Assembly (NCBI RefSeq): GCF_003173775.1 | Contig: NZ_CP029552.1 | Coordinates: 3,768,001 to 3,832,000 of the forward strand | DNA: 64,000 bases | Direction of reading: 5' to 3' | From: Methylobacterium sp. 17Sr1-1 | GTDB taxonomy: Bacteria; Pseudomonadota; Alphaproteobacteria; Rhizobiales; Beijerinckiaceae | Shown here: positions 28,918 through 37,454 of the stretch, piece by piece | Layout: every line of letters starts with the position of its first letter | Numbering within the stretch: position 1 is the first letter of the stretch | Notes under the pieces: generated by a model | The model's database searches: none | The model's input: only the letters and a program-made list of their open reading frames with translations | What the model was told of the DNA's origin: nothing | Program-made: the position numbers and the translations under genes

Positions 28918-30687
28918 TCAGAGCGCGAAGACGTAGAGCATCGAGCCGGTCTGGATGTTCTTCAGCTCCGGGGTCGAGTCGATGAACCACTTGTCCCAGG
29001 CGCCGCCGAGGCCGACCAGGATCGCGACGTATTGCTTGCCGTCGACCGTGAACGTCATCGGCGGCGCGTTGACGCCGCCGCCGGTGCGGAACTCCCACTT
29101 CTTGTCGAGGGTCTTGGCGTCGAGGGCCATCACGCCGCCCGAGGGCTCGCCGGTGAAGACGAGGTCCGGCGTCGCCAGCATGCCGCCGAGCAGCGGGAAC
29201 TGGGTCTCGTGCTTGCCCGCGACCTTGCCGGTCTTCACGTCGATCGCCGTCACGCTGCCGGTGATCCGGAACGGCTGGCTCGGCCCGCCGCCGGTGAAGA
29301 ACTCCCGCGGCTTCAGGTTGGCCTGCGTCATCGCCTCGTGGGTGACGCGGTTGCAGCTCTCGATGACCGGGATGTACCAATATTGCAGGTTCGGATTGTA
29401 GGCGGTCGGCGGCCAGTTCTTGCCGCCCATGTTGCCCGGGCAGAAATCGGCGTTCTTGTTCTCGGCCGAGGGCGTCGCCGCCGGGTTGTAGCGCTGCACG
29501 TCCTTGTTCGGGTCGTACTCGAACGGCTTGCCGGTGTCGGGGTTGATGCCCTTGGTCCAGGTCACCTTCTTGACGAAGGGCGTCGCCCAGACGAACTGGC
29601 CGGTGGTGCGGTCGACGGCGTAGCCGAAGCCGTTGCGGTCGGCCTCGATCGCGAGCTTGCGCCCGCCGACATCGACCAGGAGGTTCTCCGACACGCTGTC
29701 ATAATCGTAGGGGTCGTTCGGCGTGTGCTGGAAGTGCCACTTGATCTTGCCGGTCTGGGCGTCGAGGCCCAGGGTCGAGTCGGTGTAGAGGTTGTCGCCC
29801 GGGCGGTAGGCGTTGTCCCAGTCCGGGCCCGGATTGCCGACGCCCCACACGATCGTGTCGGTGTCCGGATCGTAGGTGCCGGTGACCCAGGTCGAGCCGC
29901 CGCCGCTGACGGCCGCGTTGTTGTTGCCCTTCCAGGTCTCGTAGCCCGGCTCGCCCTTGCCCGGGATGGTGTGGGTGCGCCAGACCTCCTTCTCGGTCTT
30001 CAGGTCGGTGGCGGCGATCCAGCCGCGGATGCCGTACTCGGCGCCGCCGACGCCGGAGATCGCCATGCCCTTCACGATGAGCGGCGCGCCGGTGATCGTC
30101 TCGCCCTTGTCGGGATCGGCGACTTGGCGCTGCCAGGCGACCTGGCCGGTCTCCTTGTTGGTGGCGATCAGGCGCCCGTCGAGGGTGTGGCTGACGACAA
30201 GGTCGCCCCAGAGCGCGACGCCGCGGTTGTTGACGCCGCAGCAGGCGACCGCGCCGGCCCATTCGCGGTCGGTCTTGGGGTCCATCTTCCAGAGGAGCTT
30301 GCCCTCGCCGCCACGCGTGTCGATCTTGTAGACCGAGCCCCACCCGTCGGTGACGTACATCAGGCCGTTCTCGACGATCGGCGTGCCCTCGAGCCCGCCG
30401 TGGCTCCAGATGCCGCCGCCCTCGATGCCGCCGAGATGCATCGTCCAGGCGACCTTGAGGTTCTTGACGTTGTCCTTGTTGATCTGGGTCAGCGTCGAGT
30501 AGCGGTGCCCGGCGAAGTTCTTGTGGTGCTGGATCCAGTTGCCCTCCTCCTTGTCGGCGTTCAGCAGGCGCTCCTGCGTGACGCCGCCCTCGGCGGCGAA
30601 GGTCGGGGAGAGGGGCAGGGCGGCGGCCGCGAGGGCGGCGAGGGAGGTCGCGGCGAGGATGCGCCGCGCCGTACGGGACGTCGTCAT
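28918..30687 (-). CDS. lanthanide-type PQQ-dependent alcohol dehydrogenase (methanol/ethanol family)
   Basis: A 589-aa periplasmic eight-bladed propeller quinoprotein with a signal peptide (cleaved about residue 32). The adjacent disulfide pair is Cys149-Cys150 (AVACCGVNN). Predicted metal and PQQ ligands are Glu217 (GGAEYG), Asn285 (GNPGP) and Asp328. Position 330 is also Asp, giving the D-Y-D motif that marks lanthanide-dependent enzymes; Ca-dependent MxaF has Ala there. The motif setting NDPYDYD and the missing W-N after GNP resemble ethanol-oxidising ExaF rather than XoxF, so the preferred substrate may be ethanol or a longer alcohol. Strong ribosome site AGGAGG. Confidence 0.93.
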   Translation of the reverse strand: MTTSRTARRILAATSLAALAAAALPLSPTFAAEGGVTQERLLNADKEEGNWIQHHKNFAGHRYSTLTQINKDNVKNLKVAWTMHLGGIEGGGIWSHGGLEGTPIVENGLMYVTDGWGSVYKIDTRGGEGKLLWKMDPKTDREWAGAVACCGVNNRGVALWGDLVVSHTLDGRLIATNKETGQVAWQRQVADPDKGETITGAPLIVKGMAISGVGGAEYGIRGWIAATDLKTEKEVWRTHTIPGKGEPGYETWKGNNNAAVSGGGSTWVTGTYDPDTDTIVWGVGNPGPDWDNAYRPGDNLYTDSTLGLDAQTGKIKWHFQHTPNDPYDYDSVSENLLVDVGGRKLAIEADRNGFGYAVDRTTGQFVWATPFVKKVTWTKGINPDTGKPFEYDPNKDVQRYNPAATPSAENKNADFCPGNMGGKNWPPTAYNPNLQYWYIPVIESCNRVTHEAMTQANLKPREFFTGGGPSQPFRITGSVTAIDVKTGKVAGKHETQFPLLGGMLATPDLVFTGEPSGGVMALDAKTLDKKWEFRTGGGVNAPPMTFTVDGKQYVAILVGLGGAWDKWFIDSTPELKNIQTGSMLYVFAL

Positions 30688-30788
30688 GGTGTTTCCTCCT
30701 GGCAGCCTTTTGGTCTGTTCTCGCCTCGGCGCGGGCCGCCTCGCGGCCGGGCGTGTTTAGGAAAATATACCTGGTCGCGGCGTCGGCC

Positions 30789-31238
30789 TCAGGGACCGGC
30801 GCGGACCTCCACCGGCACCTCGACGGCGCCGGCCTTGCGGAAGCTCGCCGAACAGGTGAAGCGCTCGCCCGCGGCCAGCGGCTGGCGGATCTGGAGCAGC
30901 ATCACGTGCATCCCCTCCGGGGTCAGCGCGGTCTCGCCCGACGCCTTGACGGCGATGGTCTGGACCGGGCGCTTCGAGGGCGGGCCCTCGCCGCCCTTGT
31001 CGACCGTCACGCGCTCGCTGAAATTCGCGAAGGGGCAGCGGAAGCGCACGAGGGAATCGGCTTCCGCCGCGCGGTTCATCACCGTCAGATGGAGGGGGAT
31101 GTCCGACCCGATCGTCCCGGTGGGGGCGACGGAGGCGTGCACGACGTCGATGTCGCCGGCCATGGCCGGGACGCAGCCTAGACACAAGGCAACGGCCGCC
31201 CCGTTCATCCAGTAAAAGGCGCGCCTCTTCAGCGGCAT
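30789..31238 (-). CDS. periplasmic PCu(A)C-like protein
   Basis: A 149-aa protein with a signal peptide (ending VPAMAGD). The fold signature of copper chaperone PCu(A)C is visible: LHLTVMNRAAEADSLVRFRC early and GMHVMLLQIRQPLAAGERF late, with His111-Val-Met113. The first half of the usual copper motif (a His and a Met about 35 residues earlier) is not apparent, and Cys68 and Cys127 occur instead. First gene of the operon, 101 bp before the dehydrogenase. It may deliver a metal (copper or possibly lanthanide) or have lost that role; this is inference. Confidence 0.78.
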   Translation of the reverse strand: MPLKRRAFYWMNGAAVALCLGCVPAMAGDIDVVHASVAPTGTIGSDIPLHLTVMNRAAEADSLVRFRCPFANFSERVTVDKGGEGPPSKRPVQTIAVKASGETALTPEGMHVMLLQIRQPLAAGERFTCSASFRKAGAVEVPVEVRAGP

Positions 31239-31493
31239 GGCGTTGCCGCCTCGTGGTCAAGGCGCGACATGGATGCTGACATCCACTCTCCTCCTCTATG
31301 ATGAGCTTCGCCTTTTGGCGGCGAATTACCCGTGAGGGTAGCCGGCACCGGTATTCCGTCAAGATCCGGGATTAATGCGCAGCGGAAAATCGTCCGCGAC
31401 CGATGCACACGGACCTAGCGCCAAAGCCCCTCCCGCGGCGGGCCGGACCGCGCTAGCTTGGTGGGTTGAGATGATGGACGGGGAGGATGGACG

Positions 31494-31940
31494 ATGGCCG
31501 AGACGGGGAAACCGGCGCGGGAGCAGGGCCGCTTCGATATTGGGGCGATCGCCGCCGCGCTGCCGGTGAGCGCCACCACGATGCTCGTCGACACCTACCT
31601 GACCGACCGGCCGGCGGCGAGCGCCCGGGTGTTTCGCGTCTACCGCCCGACGCCGGCCCATTACCACGAGGGCTGCGACGAGTACCTCTACGTGCTCTCC
31701 GGCCGCGGCACGTTTTGGATCGGCGACGCCTCCGACGAGGCGGAGTTCGGCCCGGGCCAGCTCCTGTTCTTCGAGCGCGGCGTGGTCCACGCCCTGCCGC
31801 AGCTCCTGGAGGAGCCGGTGGTCTTCCTCTCCGTCGACACGCCTCGGCGCGCGCCGACCGACGTGATCTTCGTCGATCCCGCCGCCGGCTCGGCGAAGAG
31901 CTTCATGGCCCGCAACGCTCCCTGGGACGATCCGGCTTGA
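31494..31940 (+). CDS. cupin-domain protein
   Basis: A 148-aa single-domain cupin. Motif 1 is HYHEGCDEYLYVLSGRGTFW with the usual His-x-His and Glu metal ligands; motif 2 is PGQLLFFERGVVHAL. It could be a small metalloenzyme or a sugar or metal sensor; no closer assignment is possible. GGGGAGGATGG precedes the ATG. It is followed by a short-chain dehydrogenase gene after 65 bp, likely the same operon. Confidence 0.85.
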   Translation: MAETGKPAREQGRFDIGAIAAALPVSATTMLVDTYLTDRPAASARVFRVYRPTPAHYHEGCDEYLYVLSGRGTFWIGDASDEAEFGPGQLLFFERGVVHALPQLLEEPVVFLSVDTPRRAPTDVIFVDPAAGSAKSFMARNAPWDDPA

Positions 31941-32005
31941 TCTCCTGAACGCTTGACCTCCTGGGCCCCTGCCGCGATGCACGGGGCACAACAACGGGAG
32001 GATCC

Positions 32006-32794
32006 ATGATGGCGGGCGAGAGCAAGGTCGCGCTGGTCACCGGCGCGGCGCGGGGCATCGGTCTGGCGACGGCGCAACTCTTCCTCGAAGAGGGCTGGCG
32101 CGTCGCGCTCCTCGACATCGACGGCGCGGCGCAGGACAAGGCCGTGACCGAGCTCGGCCGGCCGGACACCACCCTGGCGCTCACCGCCGACGTCGCCGAC
32201 CCGGACGCCGTGGCGGCGGCGGTCGCGGCCGTCGAGGCCCGGTTCGGCCGGCTCGACGCGCTCGTCAACAACGCCGGCACCGCGGTGTTCAAGCCGCTCC
32301 TCGACACCAGCCACGCCGAATGGGCCCGGGTGCTCGCCGTCAACCTCACCGGCCCGTTCCTGTGCGTGCAGGCGGCGGCCCCCGTGATGGCGCGGGGCGG
32401 CGGCGGGGCTGTCGTCAACATCACGTCGATCTCCGGCCAGCGCGCCTCGACCCTGCGGGTCGCCTACGGCACCAGCAAGGCCGCGCTCAAGCACCTGACC
32501 AAGCAGCAGGCGGTCGAACTCGCCCACCTGAACATCCGGGTCAACGCGGTGGCGCCGGGCCCGGTCGATACCGCGATGGCGAAGGAGGTCCACAGCCCGG
32601 CGATCCGCGCCGATTACCACGACGCCGTGCCGCTCAACCGCTACGGCCTGGAGCGGGAGATCGCCGACGCCATCGTCTACCTGTGCGGTCCGCGGGCGAG
32701 CTACGTCACCGGGCAGACGCTCGCCGTCGATGGCGGCTTCGACGCCGCCGGGATCGGGCTGCCGACCCTTCGGCGGGACCTCGCGGCCCGCTGA
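32006..32794 (+). CDS. short-chain dehydrogenase/reductase
   Basis: A 262-aa classical SDR. The cofactor motif is VTGAARGIGLATAQ, the NNAG block is DALVNNAGTAVF, and the catalytic Tyr-x3-Lys is in VAYGTSKAALKH, with Ser in NITSISGQR. An Asp after beta-2 (LLDIDGAA) favours NAD(H). The substrate is unknown; it is probably co-transcribed with the cupin gene. The start MMAGESK follows GGGAGGATCC. Confidence 0.92.
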   Translation: MMAGESKVALVTGAARGIGLATAQLFLEEGWRVALLDIDGAAQDKAVTELGRPDTTLALTADVADPDAVAAAVAAVEARFGRLDALVNNAGTAVFKPLLDTSHAEWARVLAVNLTGPFLCVQAAAPVMARGGGGAVVNITSISGQRASTLRVAYGTSKAALKHLTKQQAVELAHLNIRVNAVAPGPVDTAMAKEVHSPAIRADYHDAVPLNRYGLEREIADAIVYLCGPRASYVTGQTLAVDGGFDAAGIGLPTLRRDLAAR

Positions 32795-32855
32795 CACGGT
32801 GGGACCTGGCGGCTCGATGAGGCGGCCGGACTGCGCCGCGGGCCGATACTCCCCC

Positions 32856-32873
32856 GTGTTGTAATAACGTTAC
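32856..32873. promoter_or_regulatory. Zur-box-like operator 1
   Basis: GTGTTGTAATAACGTTAC. Read on the minus strand, GTAACGTTATTACAACAC, it agrees at most positions with the alphaproteobacterial Zur consensus as I recall it (GTAATGTTATNACATTAC). It lies about 95 bp before the ZnuD-like gene. Confidence 0.55.
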
Positions 32874-32933
32874 GCTCGGCGCGCCTCGTGCGGGATGCGC
32901 CGAGTCTTCGCTTGCCAGCCTGCCGCTCGTCGC

Positions 32934-32958
32934 GTGAATGCAACGTTATACCATTCAC
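32934..32958. promoter_or_regulatory. Zur-box-like operator 2 (25-bp palindrome)
   Basis: Perfect 7-bp arms GTGAATG (32934-32940) and CATTCAC (32952-32958) flank CAACGTTATAC. The AACGTTA core is shared with operator 1, and the element ends 10 bp before the receptor start codon. Repression by Zur when zinc is plentiful is the natural reading. Confidence 0.6.
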
Positions 32959-32968
32959 GGGGGCGGGC

Positions 32969-35113
32969 ATGGGCAAGGTAGGATCGTTCGGGGCGGGTCC
33001 GGTGCTGCTGGTGGCAGCCGTGACCCTCGCGGGGCCGGCCCACGCCGAGGAGATCGCCCTCGATACGATCGACGTCGCCTCGCCGAGCCCGATCGCGGCG
33101 GCGCCGTCCGGCGGCGGGGCGGGGGCGGGAGTCCCCGGCACCTTCCCGGCCGGGGTGCTGCCGGTCGTCACCACCACCTTCTCGCCGGTCACGGTGGTGA
33201 CCCAGGCCGACATCGTCCGCCAGCAGCCGCGCACGCTCGGCGACGCCCTGTTCGACCGGCCCGGCCTCTCCGCCACCACCTACGCGCCGGGGGCGGCGAG
33301 CCGGCCGATCATCCGCGGCCTCGACACCAGCCGGGTGCGGATCCAGGAGAACGGCATCGGCGTCCACGACGTCTCGGATCTCGGCGAGGACCACGCCGTG
33401 CCGATCAACCCGCTCGTCGCCAACCGCATCGAGGTGATCCGCGGCCCGGCCTCCCTGCGCTACGGCAGCCAGGCGATCGGCGGCGTGGTCTCGGCGGAGA
33501 ACAACCGCATCCCGACGCTCGTCCCGCCGAACGGCATCGCCGGCCAGGTGACCACCGGCTATTCCTCGGTCGATAACGGCCGCAACGCCGCCGCGACCGT
33601 GGATGCCGCCGGCCCATCGGTCGCCTTCCACGCCGACGCGTTCAAGACCGCCGCCGACAGCTACAGCACGCCGCTCGGCATCCAGCGCAACTCGGCCAAC
33701 GAGTCGCAGGGCGGCGCGGTCGGGATGTCGTACCTGTTCGACCGCGGCTTCGTCGGCCTGTCGTTCAGCCACTACGACGCGCTCTACCAGATCCCCGGCG
33801 GCGAGGCCGCGCAGAGCCGCACCCGGCTCGATCCGACCCAGGACAAGCTCCAGGCCAAGGGCGAGTATCGCCCGGTCGACGGGCCGATCGAGGCGGTCCG
33901 GTTCTGGCTCGGCGGCTCGACCTACAAGCACAACGAGACCGGCATCGGCGGTGACGGGATCGACGGCATCCAGGCGGCCTTCAAGAGCCGCGAGGCGGAG
34001 GGGCGGCTCGAGATCCAGCACGTGCCGGTCCTCACCAGCCTCGGCACGCTCACCGGCGCGCTCGGTCTCCAAGCCGACCGGCGGCTGATCGGCACCTCGG
34101 GGGAGGCCGGCGGCCTCCTGGCGCCGACCGATTCGCGGAGCAATGCCGTCTACCTGTTCGAGGAACTGCGCCTGGAGCGGGGCCTGCGCCTTCAGGCGGC
34201 GGGCCGGATCGAGGGCGCGCGCTCCACCGGCACCGCGACGCTGTTCCCGGGCGACTACGTGCCGGTGGACGGCGAGGACCCGATCGCCTACGGGCGCCGC
34301 CGCCGCTTCGCCCCGAAGAGCGCGAGCTTCGGCGTGCTGCAGGACCTGCCCGACGGCTTCGTCGCGAGCCTGACCGGCCAGTATGTCGAGCGCGCGCCTT
34401 CCGCCTTCGAGCTCTATTCCCGCGGCCCGCACGATGCGACCGAGACCTTCGAGATCGGCGATCCGAACCTGAAGAAGGAGCGCGCCCGCACCATCGAGGC
34501 CAGCATCCGCCGCGCCGTCGGCCCGTTCCGCCTCGACGCCACCGGCTACTACACCCGCTATACCGGCTTCATCTACAAGCGCCTGACCGGCCTGCGCTGC
34601 GGCGACGACTTCGGCAGCTGTGGCAGCGACGACGAGCTCGCCCAGGTCGTCTACTCGCAGCAGAACGCCACCTTCGCGGGCGCCGAGATCGGCTCGCAGC
34701 TCGACCTTCTCCCAATCGGCAACGGATTCGCCGGCATCGAGGCGCAGTACGATTTCGTGCGCGCCACCTTCGACGACGGCACCTATGTGCCGCGGATCCC
34801 GCCGCATCGGGTCGGCGGCGGCGTCTTCCTGCGGGCGGAGGGCTGGTACGCGCGGGTGAACCTGCTCCACGCTTTCGCCCATACCGAGACCGCGCCCTAC
34901 GAGACCCGCACGCCCGGCTACGACAACCTGCGGGCGGAAGTGAGCTACACCAAGGCCTTCGATCCCGCGGTGACCGGCTGGAGCGAGGTGACGCTGGGCG
35001 TGCAGGGCACGAACCTGCTCAACGACGTCATCCGCAACTCGGCCTCGTTCAAGAAGGACGAGATCGTGCTGCCGGGGCGGAACGTGCGGGTGTTTTTGAC
35101 GGCGCGGTTCTAA
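32969..35113 (+). CDS. ZnuD-like TonB-dependent outer-membrane receptor
   Basis: A 714-aa receptor with a signal peptide (ending AGPAHAEE), a plug domain (about residues 60-180: PRTLGDALFDRPGLS, RPIIRGLDTSRVRIQENG, VIRGPASLRYG) and a 22-strand-type barrel that ends in Phe (VFLTARF). The loop LRCGDDFGSCGSDDE holds two Cys and acidic residues, and PRIPPHRVGGG is seen in zinc-importing ZnuD relatives. The start at 32969 gives a clean signal peptide. Two Zur-box-like palindromes precede it, supporting zinc uptake; other metals remain possible. Confidence 0.88.
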   Translation: MGKVGSFGAGPVLLVAAVTLAGPAHAEEIALDTIDVASPSPIAAAPSGGGAGAGVPGTFPAGVLPVVTTTFSPVTVVTQADIVRQQPRTLGDALFDRPGLSATTYAPGAASRPIIRGLDTSRVRIQENGIGVHDVSDLGEDHAVPINPLVANRIEVIRGPASLRYGSQAIGGVVSAENNRIPTLVPPNGIAGQVTTGYSSVDNGRNAAATVDAAGPSVAFHADAFKTAADSYSTPLGIQRNSANESQGGAVGMSYLFDRGFVGLSFSHYDALYQIPGGEAAQSRTRLDPTQDKLQAKGEYRPVDGPIEAVRFWLGGSTYKHNETGIGGDGIDGIQAAFKSREAEGRLEIQHVPVLTSLGTLTGALGLQADRRLIGTSGEAGGLLAPTDSRSNAVYLFEELRLERGLRLQAAGRIEGARSTGTATLFPGDYVPVDGEDPIAYGRRRRFAPKSASFGVLQDLPDGFVASLTGQYVERAPSAFELYSRGPHDATETFEIGDPNLKKERARTIEASIRRAVGPFRLDATGYYTRYTGFIYKRLTGLRCGDDFGSCGSDDELAQVVYSQQNATFAGAEIGSQLDLLPIGNGFAGIEAQYDFVRATFDDGTYVPRIPPHRVGGGVFLRAEGWYARVNLLHAFAHTETAPYETRTPGYDNLRAEVSYTKAFDPAVTGWSEVTLGVQGTNLLNDVIRNSASFKKDEIVLPGRNVRVFLTARF

Positions 35114-35132
35114 CGTTATCGAGCAAGTCGCA

Positions 35133-35186
35133 ACGCCCCTTTCCCGGATCTCCTTCCGCTGACGCTGCAGTCGTCCGGGAAAGGGC
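35133..35186 (+). terminator. hairpin after the ZnuD-like gene
   Basis: CCCTTTCCCGGA (35136-35147) pairs perfectly with TCCGGGAAAGGG (35173-35184), extended by CG after a one-base bulge. It lies about 20 bp after the stop. There is no strong T-run, so it may be a factor-assisted terminator or a relic of the palindromic repeat family. Confidence 0.5.
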
Positions 35187-35231
35187 GTCGCGTGTAATTT
35201 GCGGCCCCGTAGAAGGTCGTTCAGACCCTCC

Positions 35232-35474
35232 TCACCCCTTCTGCGGCCGCAACACCCCGTCGCTGGTCTTCGGATCCGGCGCCGGCGTCGTCGGCCGCAC
35301 GGTACCAGTCGAATCCGCATCGCCCGGCCGGACCTTCTCGGGCAGGGTCTCGTGGGTCGGCGGCATGTTGGGGGTCTGCTCGCGGCTGCGCTGCGGCGTA
35401 TCCGTGACCTGGGCCACGACCGGCGAGGCGGCCAGGACGGCGAGCAGGATGAGGCGGCTGGTGCCCCTGGTCAT
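35232..35474 (-). CDS. small secreted unknown protein
   Basis: An 80-aa product with a signal peptide (LILLAVLAASPVVAQV) and a mature region rich in Pro, Thr and charged residues (TPNMPPTHETLPEKVRPGD), probably disordered. The ATG at 35474 follows GGAGGAGA-type purines. No family recognised. It lies between the ZnuD-like gene and a TetR gene. Confidence 0.6.
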   Translation of the reverse strand: MTRGTSRLILLAVLAASPVVAQVTDTPQRSREQTPNMPPTHETLPEKVRPGDADSTGTVRPTTPAPDPKTSDGVLRPQKG

Positions 35475-35549
35475 CGGGCTCTCCTCCAGAAGATGTCATG
35501 CAATCTTGGAAGAACAATCGCCCCGCGCCGAATCCGGTTCCCGGCCGGA

Positions 35550-36194
35550 TCAGCGCAAGGCCAGCATCCCGATCACCGCATCGCCGACCATCCGCTTGTG
35601 GCGGGCCCGCAAGTCGGGCGCGTCGAGATCGACGGAAAAGATCGCCCCGAAGGTGTGGCGGTTCGAGACCCGGAAGAAGCAGAGCGCGCTGATCATCAGG
35701 TGGACGTCGAGGGGATCGACGTCGGCGCGAAAAAGGCCGTCGGCCTGCCCGCGGGCGATGATGTCGGTGATGCTCTGGATCACCCCGAGATTGAGCCCGC
35801 GGATCGTCTCCGACCCCGACAGGTGCTCGGCCCGGTGGATGTTCTCGATCGCCACGAGGCGGATGAAGTCCGGATGGGCGTCGTCGTACTCGAAGGTGAA
35901 CTCGACGAGCCGGCGGATCGCCTCGGTGGGGCCTAGATTGCCGAGGTCGAGATCGGCCTCGACCTGGCGGATGTCGGCGTAGGCCTTCTCCAGCACCGCG
36001 AGGTACAGGCCCTCCTTGCCGCCGAAATAGTAGTAGATCATCCGCTTCGAGGTGCGGGTGCGCTCCGCGATGGCGTCGACCCGCGCGCCGCTGAGCCCGA
36101 AGGCGGCGAATTCCTCGGTCGCCACCGCCAGGATGTCGGCCTTGGTCCGCTCGGGATCCTTGGTGCGGGAGGGGCGGGGCGTGACGGCGTCCAT
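35550..36194 (-). CDS. TetR/AcrR-family regulator
   Basis: A 214-aa one-component regulator. Helix-turn-helix at about residues 15-60 (ADILAVATEEFAAFGLSGAR, then RTRTSKRMIYYYFGGKEGLY), followed by an all-helical ligand domain. It lies 65 bp after the pcaD-pcaC fusion gene on the same strand, so it may be co-transcribed with the pca genes; the IclR gene at the other end is the likelier direct regulator. Its ligand is unknown. Confidence 0.9.
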   Translation of the reverse strand: MDAVTPRPSRTKDPERTKADILAVATEEFAAFGLSGARVDAIAERTRTSKRMIYYYFGGKEGLYLAVLEKAYADIRQVEADLDLGNLGPTEAIRRLVEFTFEYDDAHPDFIRLVAIENIHRAEHLSGSETIRGLNLGVIQSITDIIARGQADGLFRADVDPLDVHLMISALCFFRVSNRHTFGAIFSVDLDAPDLRARHKRMVGDAVIGMLALR

Positions 36195-36259
36195 GATCTA
36201 ACAACTGGGGGCGGCAGGATGAGCTTGTCCTATCATCCCGGCCGCCCCGGCGCATCGGC

Positions 36260-37441
36260 TCAGGCGAGGTCGTCGCCGAGTACCTCGCGGGCCCAGCGGA
36301 AGGCGCCGTTCGCCGCCGGCACCCCGGCATAGATCGCGGTCTGGATCAGCAGCGCCTGCAGCTCGGGGATGGTGACGCCGTTGCGCAGGGCCGGGCGGAC
36401 GTGGAGCTTGAACTCCTCCTCGCGGCCGAGCGCCACCATCATGGCGAGCGTCACGAAGGAGCGGGTCTTCCAGGGGATGCGCGGGTCGCCCCACACCTCG
36501 CCCCAGGCGGTGCGGGTGATGAAGTCCTGCCACGGCCCGGCGAAGCCGCCCGCCGCGGCGAGCGAGCGCTCGACATGGGCGTCGCCGAGCACGCTCTTGC
36601 GGTTGGTCAGCCCCGTCTCGAACGCCACCGCACCGGTCGCGGTGTCGGGCGCCTCGCGATGCCGGTCGAGGAAGGCGAGGAGATGGGCGGCGGTGGCCGC
36701 CGGCTGCTCGACGGAGAGGAGGTGGGCGGCGTTCGGCAGCACCACCAGCTCGGCGTGGCGGATGCCGTCGCAGATCTCCTGCGCCATGGCCGGCGGCGTC
36801 GCCGGATCGTCGCGCCCGGCGATGACCAGGGTCGGCGAGGTGATGCGGTTCAGCACCGGGCGCAGGTCCATGCGGCCGATGGCGTTGCAGCAGACCGCGT
36901 AGCCGGCCGCATCGGTGCCGGTGAATTGCCCGCGCACCGGCGCCACCGCGTCGGGGCTGGAGGCGGGGAAGTCGGGCGTGAACCAGCGGGTCATCGTCGC
37001 CTCGACGATCGCCGCCGTGCCCTTCGCCCGCACCAGCTCGGCGCGCTCGTTCCACGACGCCTCGCTCGGCATGAAGGCGGCGGTCGCCATCAGGGTCAGG
37101 CTGATGACCCGGTCGGGATGGCGGCTCGCCGCCGCCTGGCCGGTCATGCCGCCGAGCGACAGCCCGACCACGTGGGCGCGGGGAATCTCAAGGGCATCAA
37201 GCAGGCCGATCAGGTCCTCGGCCAGGTCCTCGACCTCGATGCGCGTGTCGCGGACCTGCGAGGCGCCGTGGCCGCGGGTGTCGTAGCGCAGCACCCGGTA
37301 GCGGCCGCGCAAGTGCGGCACCAGCGGATCCCACATCGCCAGGGAGGTGCCGAGGGAGTTGGAAAACACCACCACCGGCGCGCCGCTCGGGCCGGAGAGC
37401 TCGTAGTTCAGAAGGGTACCGTTGGCCTCGATCTGGGGCAT
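36260..37441 (-). CDS. pcaL: 3-oxoadipate enol-lactonase / 4-carboxymuconolactone decarboxylase fusion
   Basis: A 393-aa bifunctional enzyme for two successive steps of protocatechuate breakdown. Residues 1-260 are an alpha/beta-hydrolase (PcaD) with the nucleophile Ser in VVGLSLGGMTGQ and the oxyanion region VVFSNSLGTSLAMWD. Residues about 270-393 are a carboxymuconolactone decarboxylase (PcaC) domain (LTNRKSVLGDAHVERSLA, then WDFITRTAWGEVWGDP-like block). The D-before-C order is that of known PcaL proteins. It starts 13 bp after pcaB. Confidence 0.95.
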   Translation of the reverse strand: MPQIEANGTLLNYELSGPSGAPVVVFSNSLGTSLAMWDPLVPHLRGRYRVLRYDTRGHGASQVRDTRIEVEDLAEDLIGLLDALEIPRAHVVGLSLGGMTGQAAASRHPDRVISLTLMATAAFMPSEASWNERAELVRAKGTAAIVEATMTRWFTPDFPASSPDAVAPVRGQFTGTDAAGYAVCCNAIGRMDLRPVLNRITSPTLVIAGRDDPATPPAMAQEICDGIRHAELVVLPNAAHLLSVEQPAATAAHLLAFLDRHREAPDTATGAVAFETGLTNRKSVLGDAHVERSLAAAGGFAGPWQDFITRTAWGEVWGDPRIPWKTRSFVTLAMMVALGREEEFKLHVRPALRNGVTIPELQALLIQTAIYAGVPAANGAFRWAREVLGDDLA

Positions 37442-37454
37442 GGGAACCTCGGGT

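Noticed and set aside
28294-31215. A 973-codon plus-strand frame opposite the PQQ dehydrogenase operon
   Set aside because: Antisense artefact: low-complexity translation, no ribosome site, and four convincing genes on the other strand.
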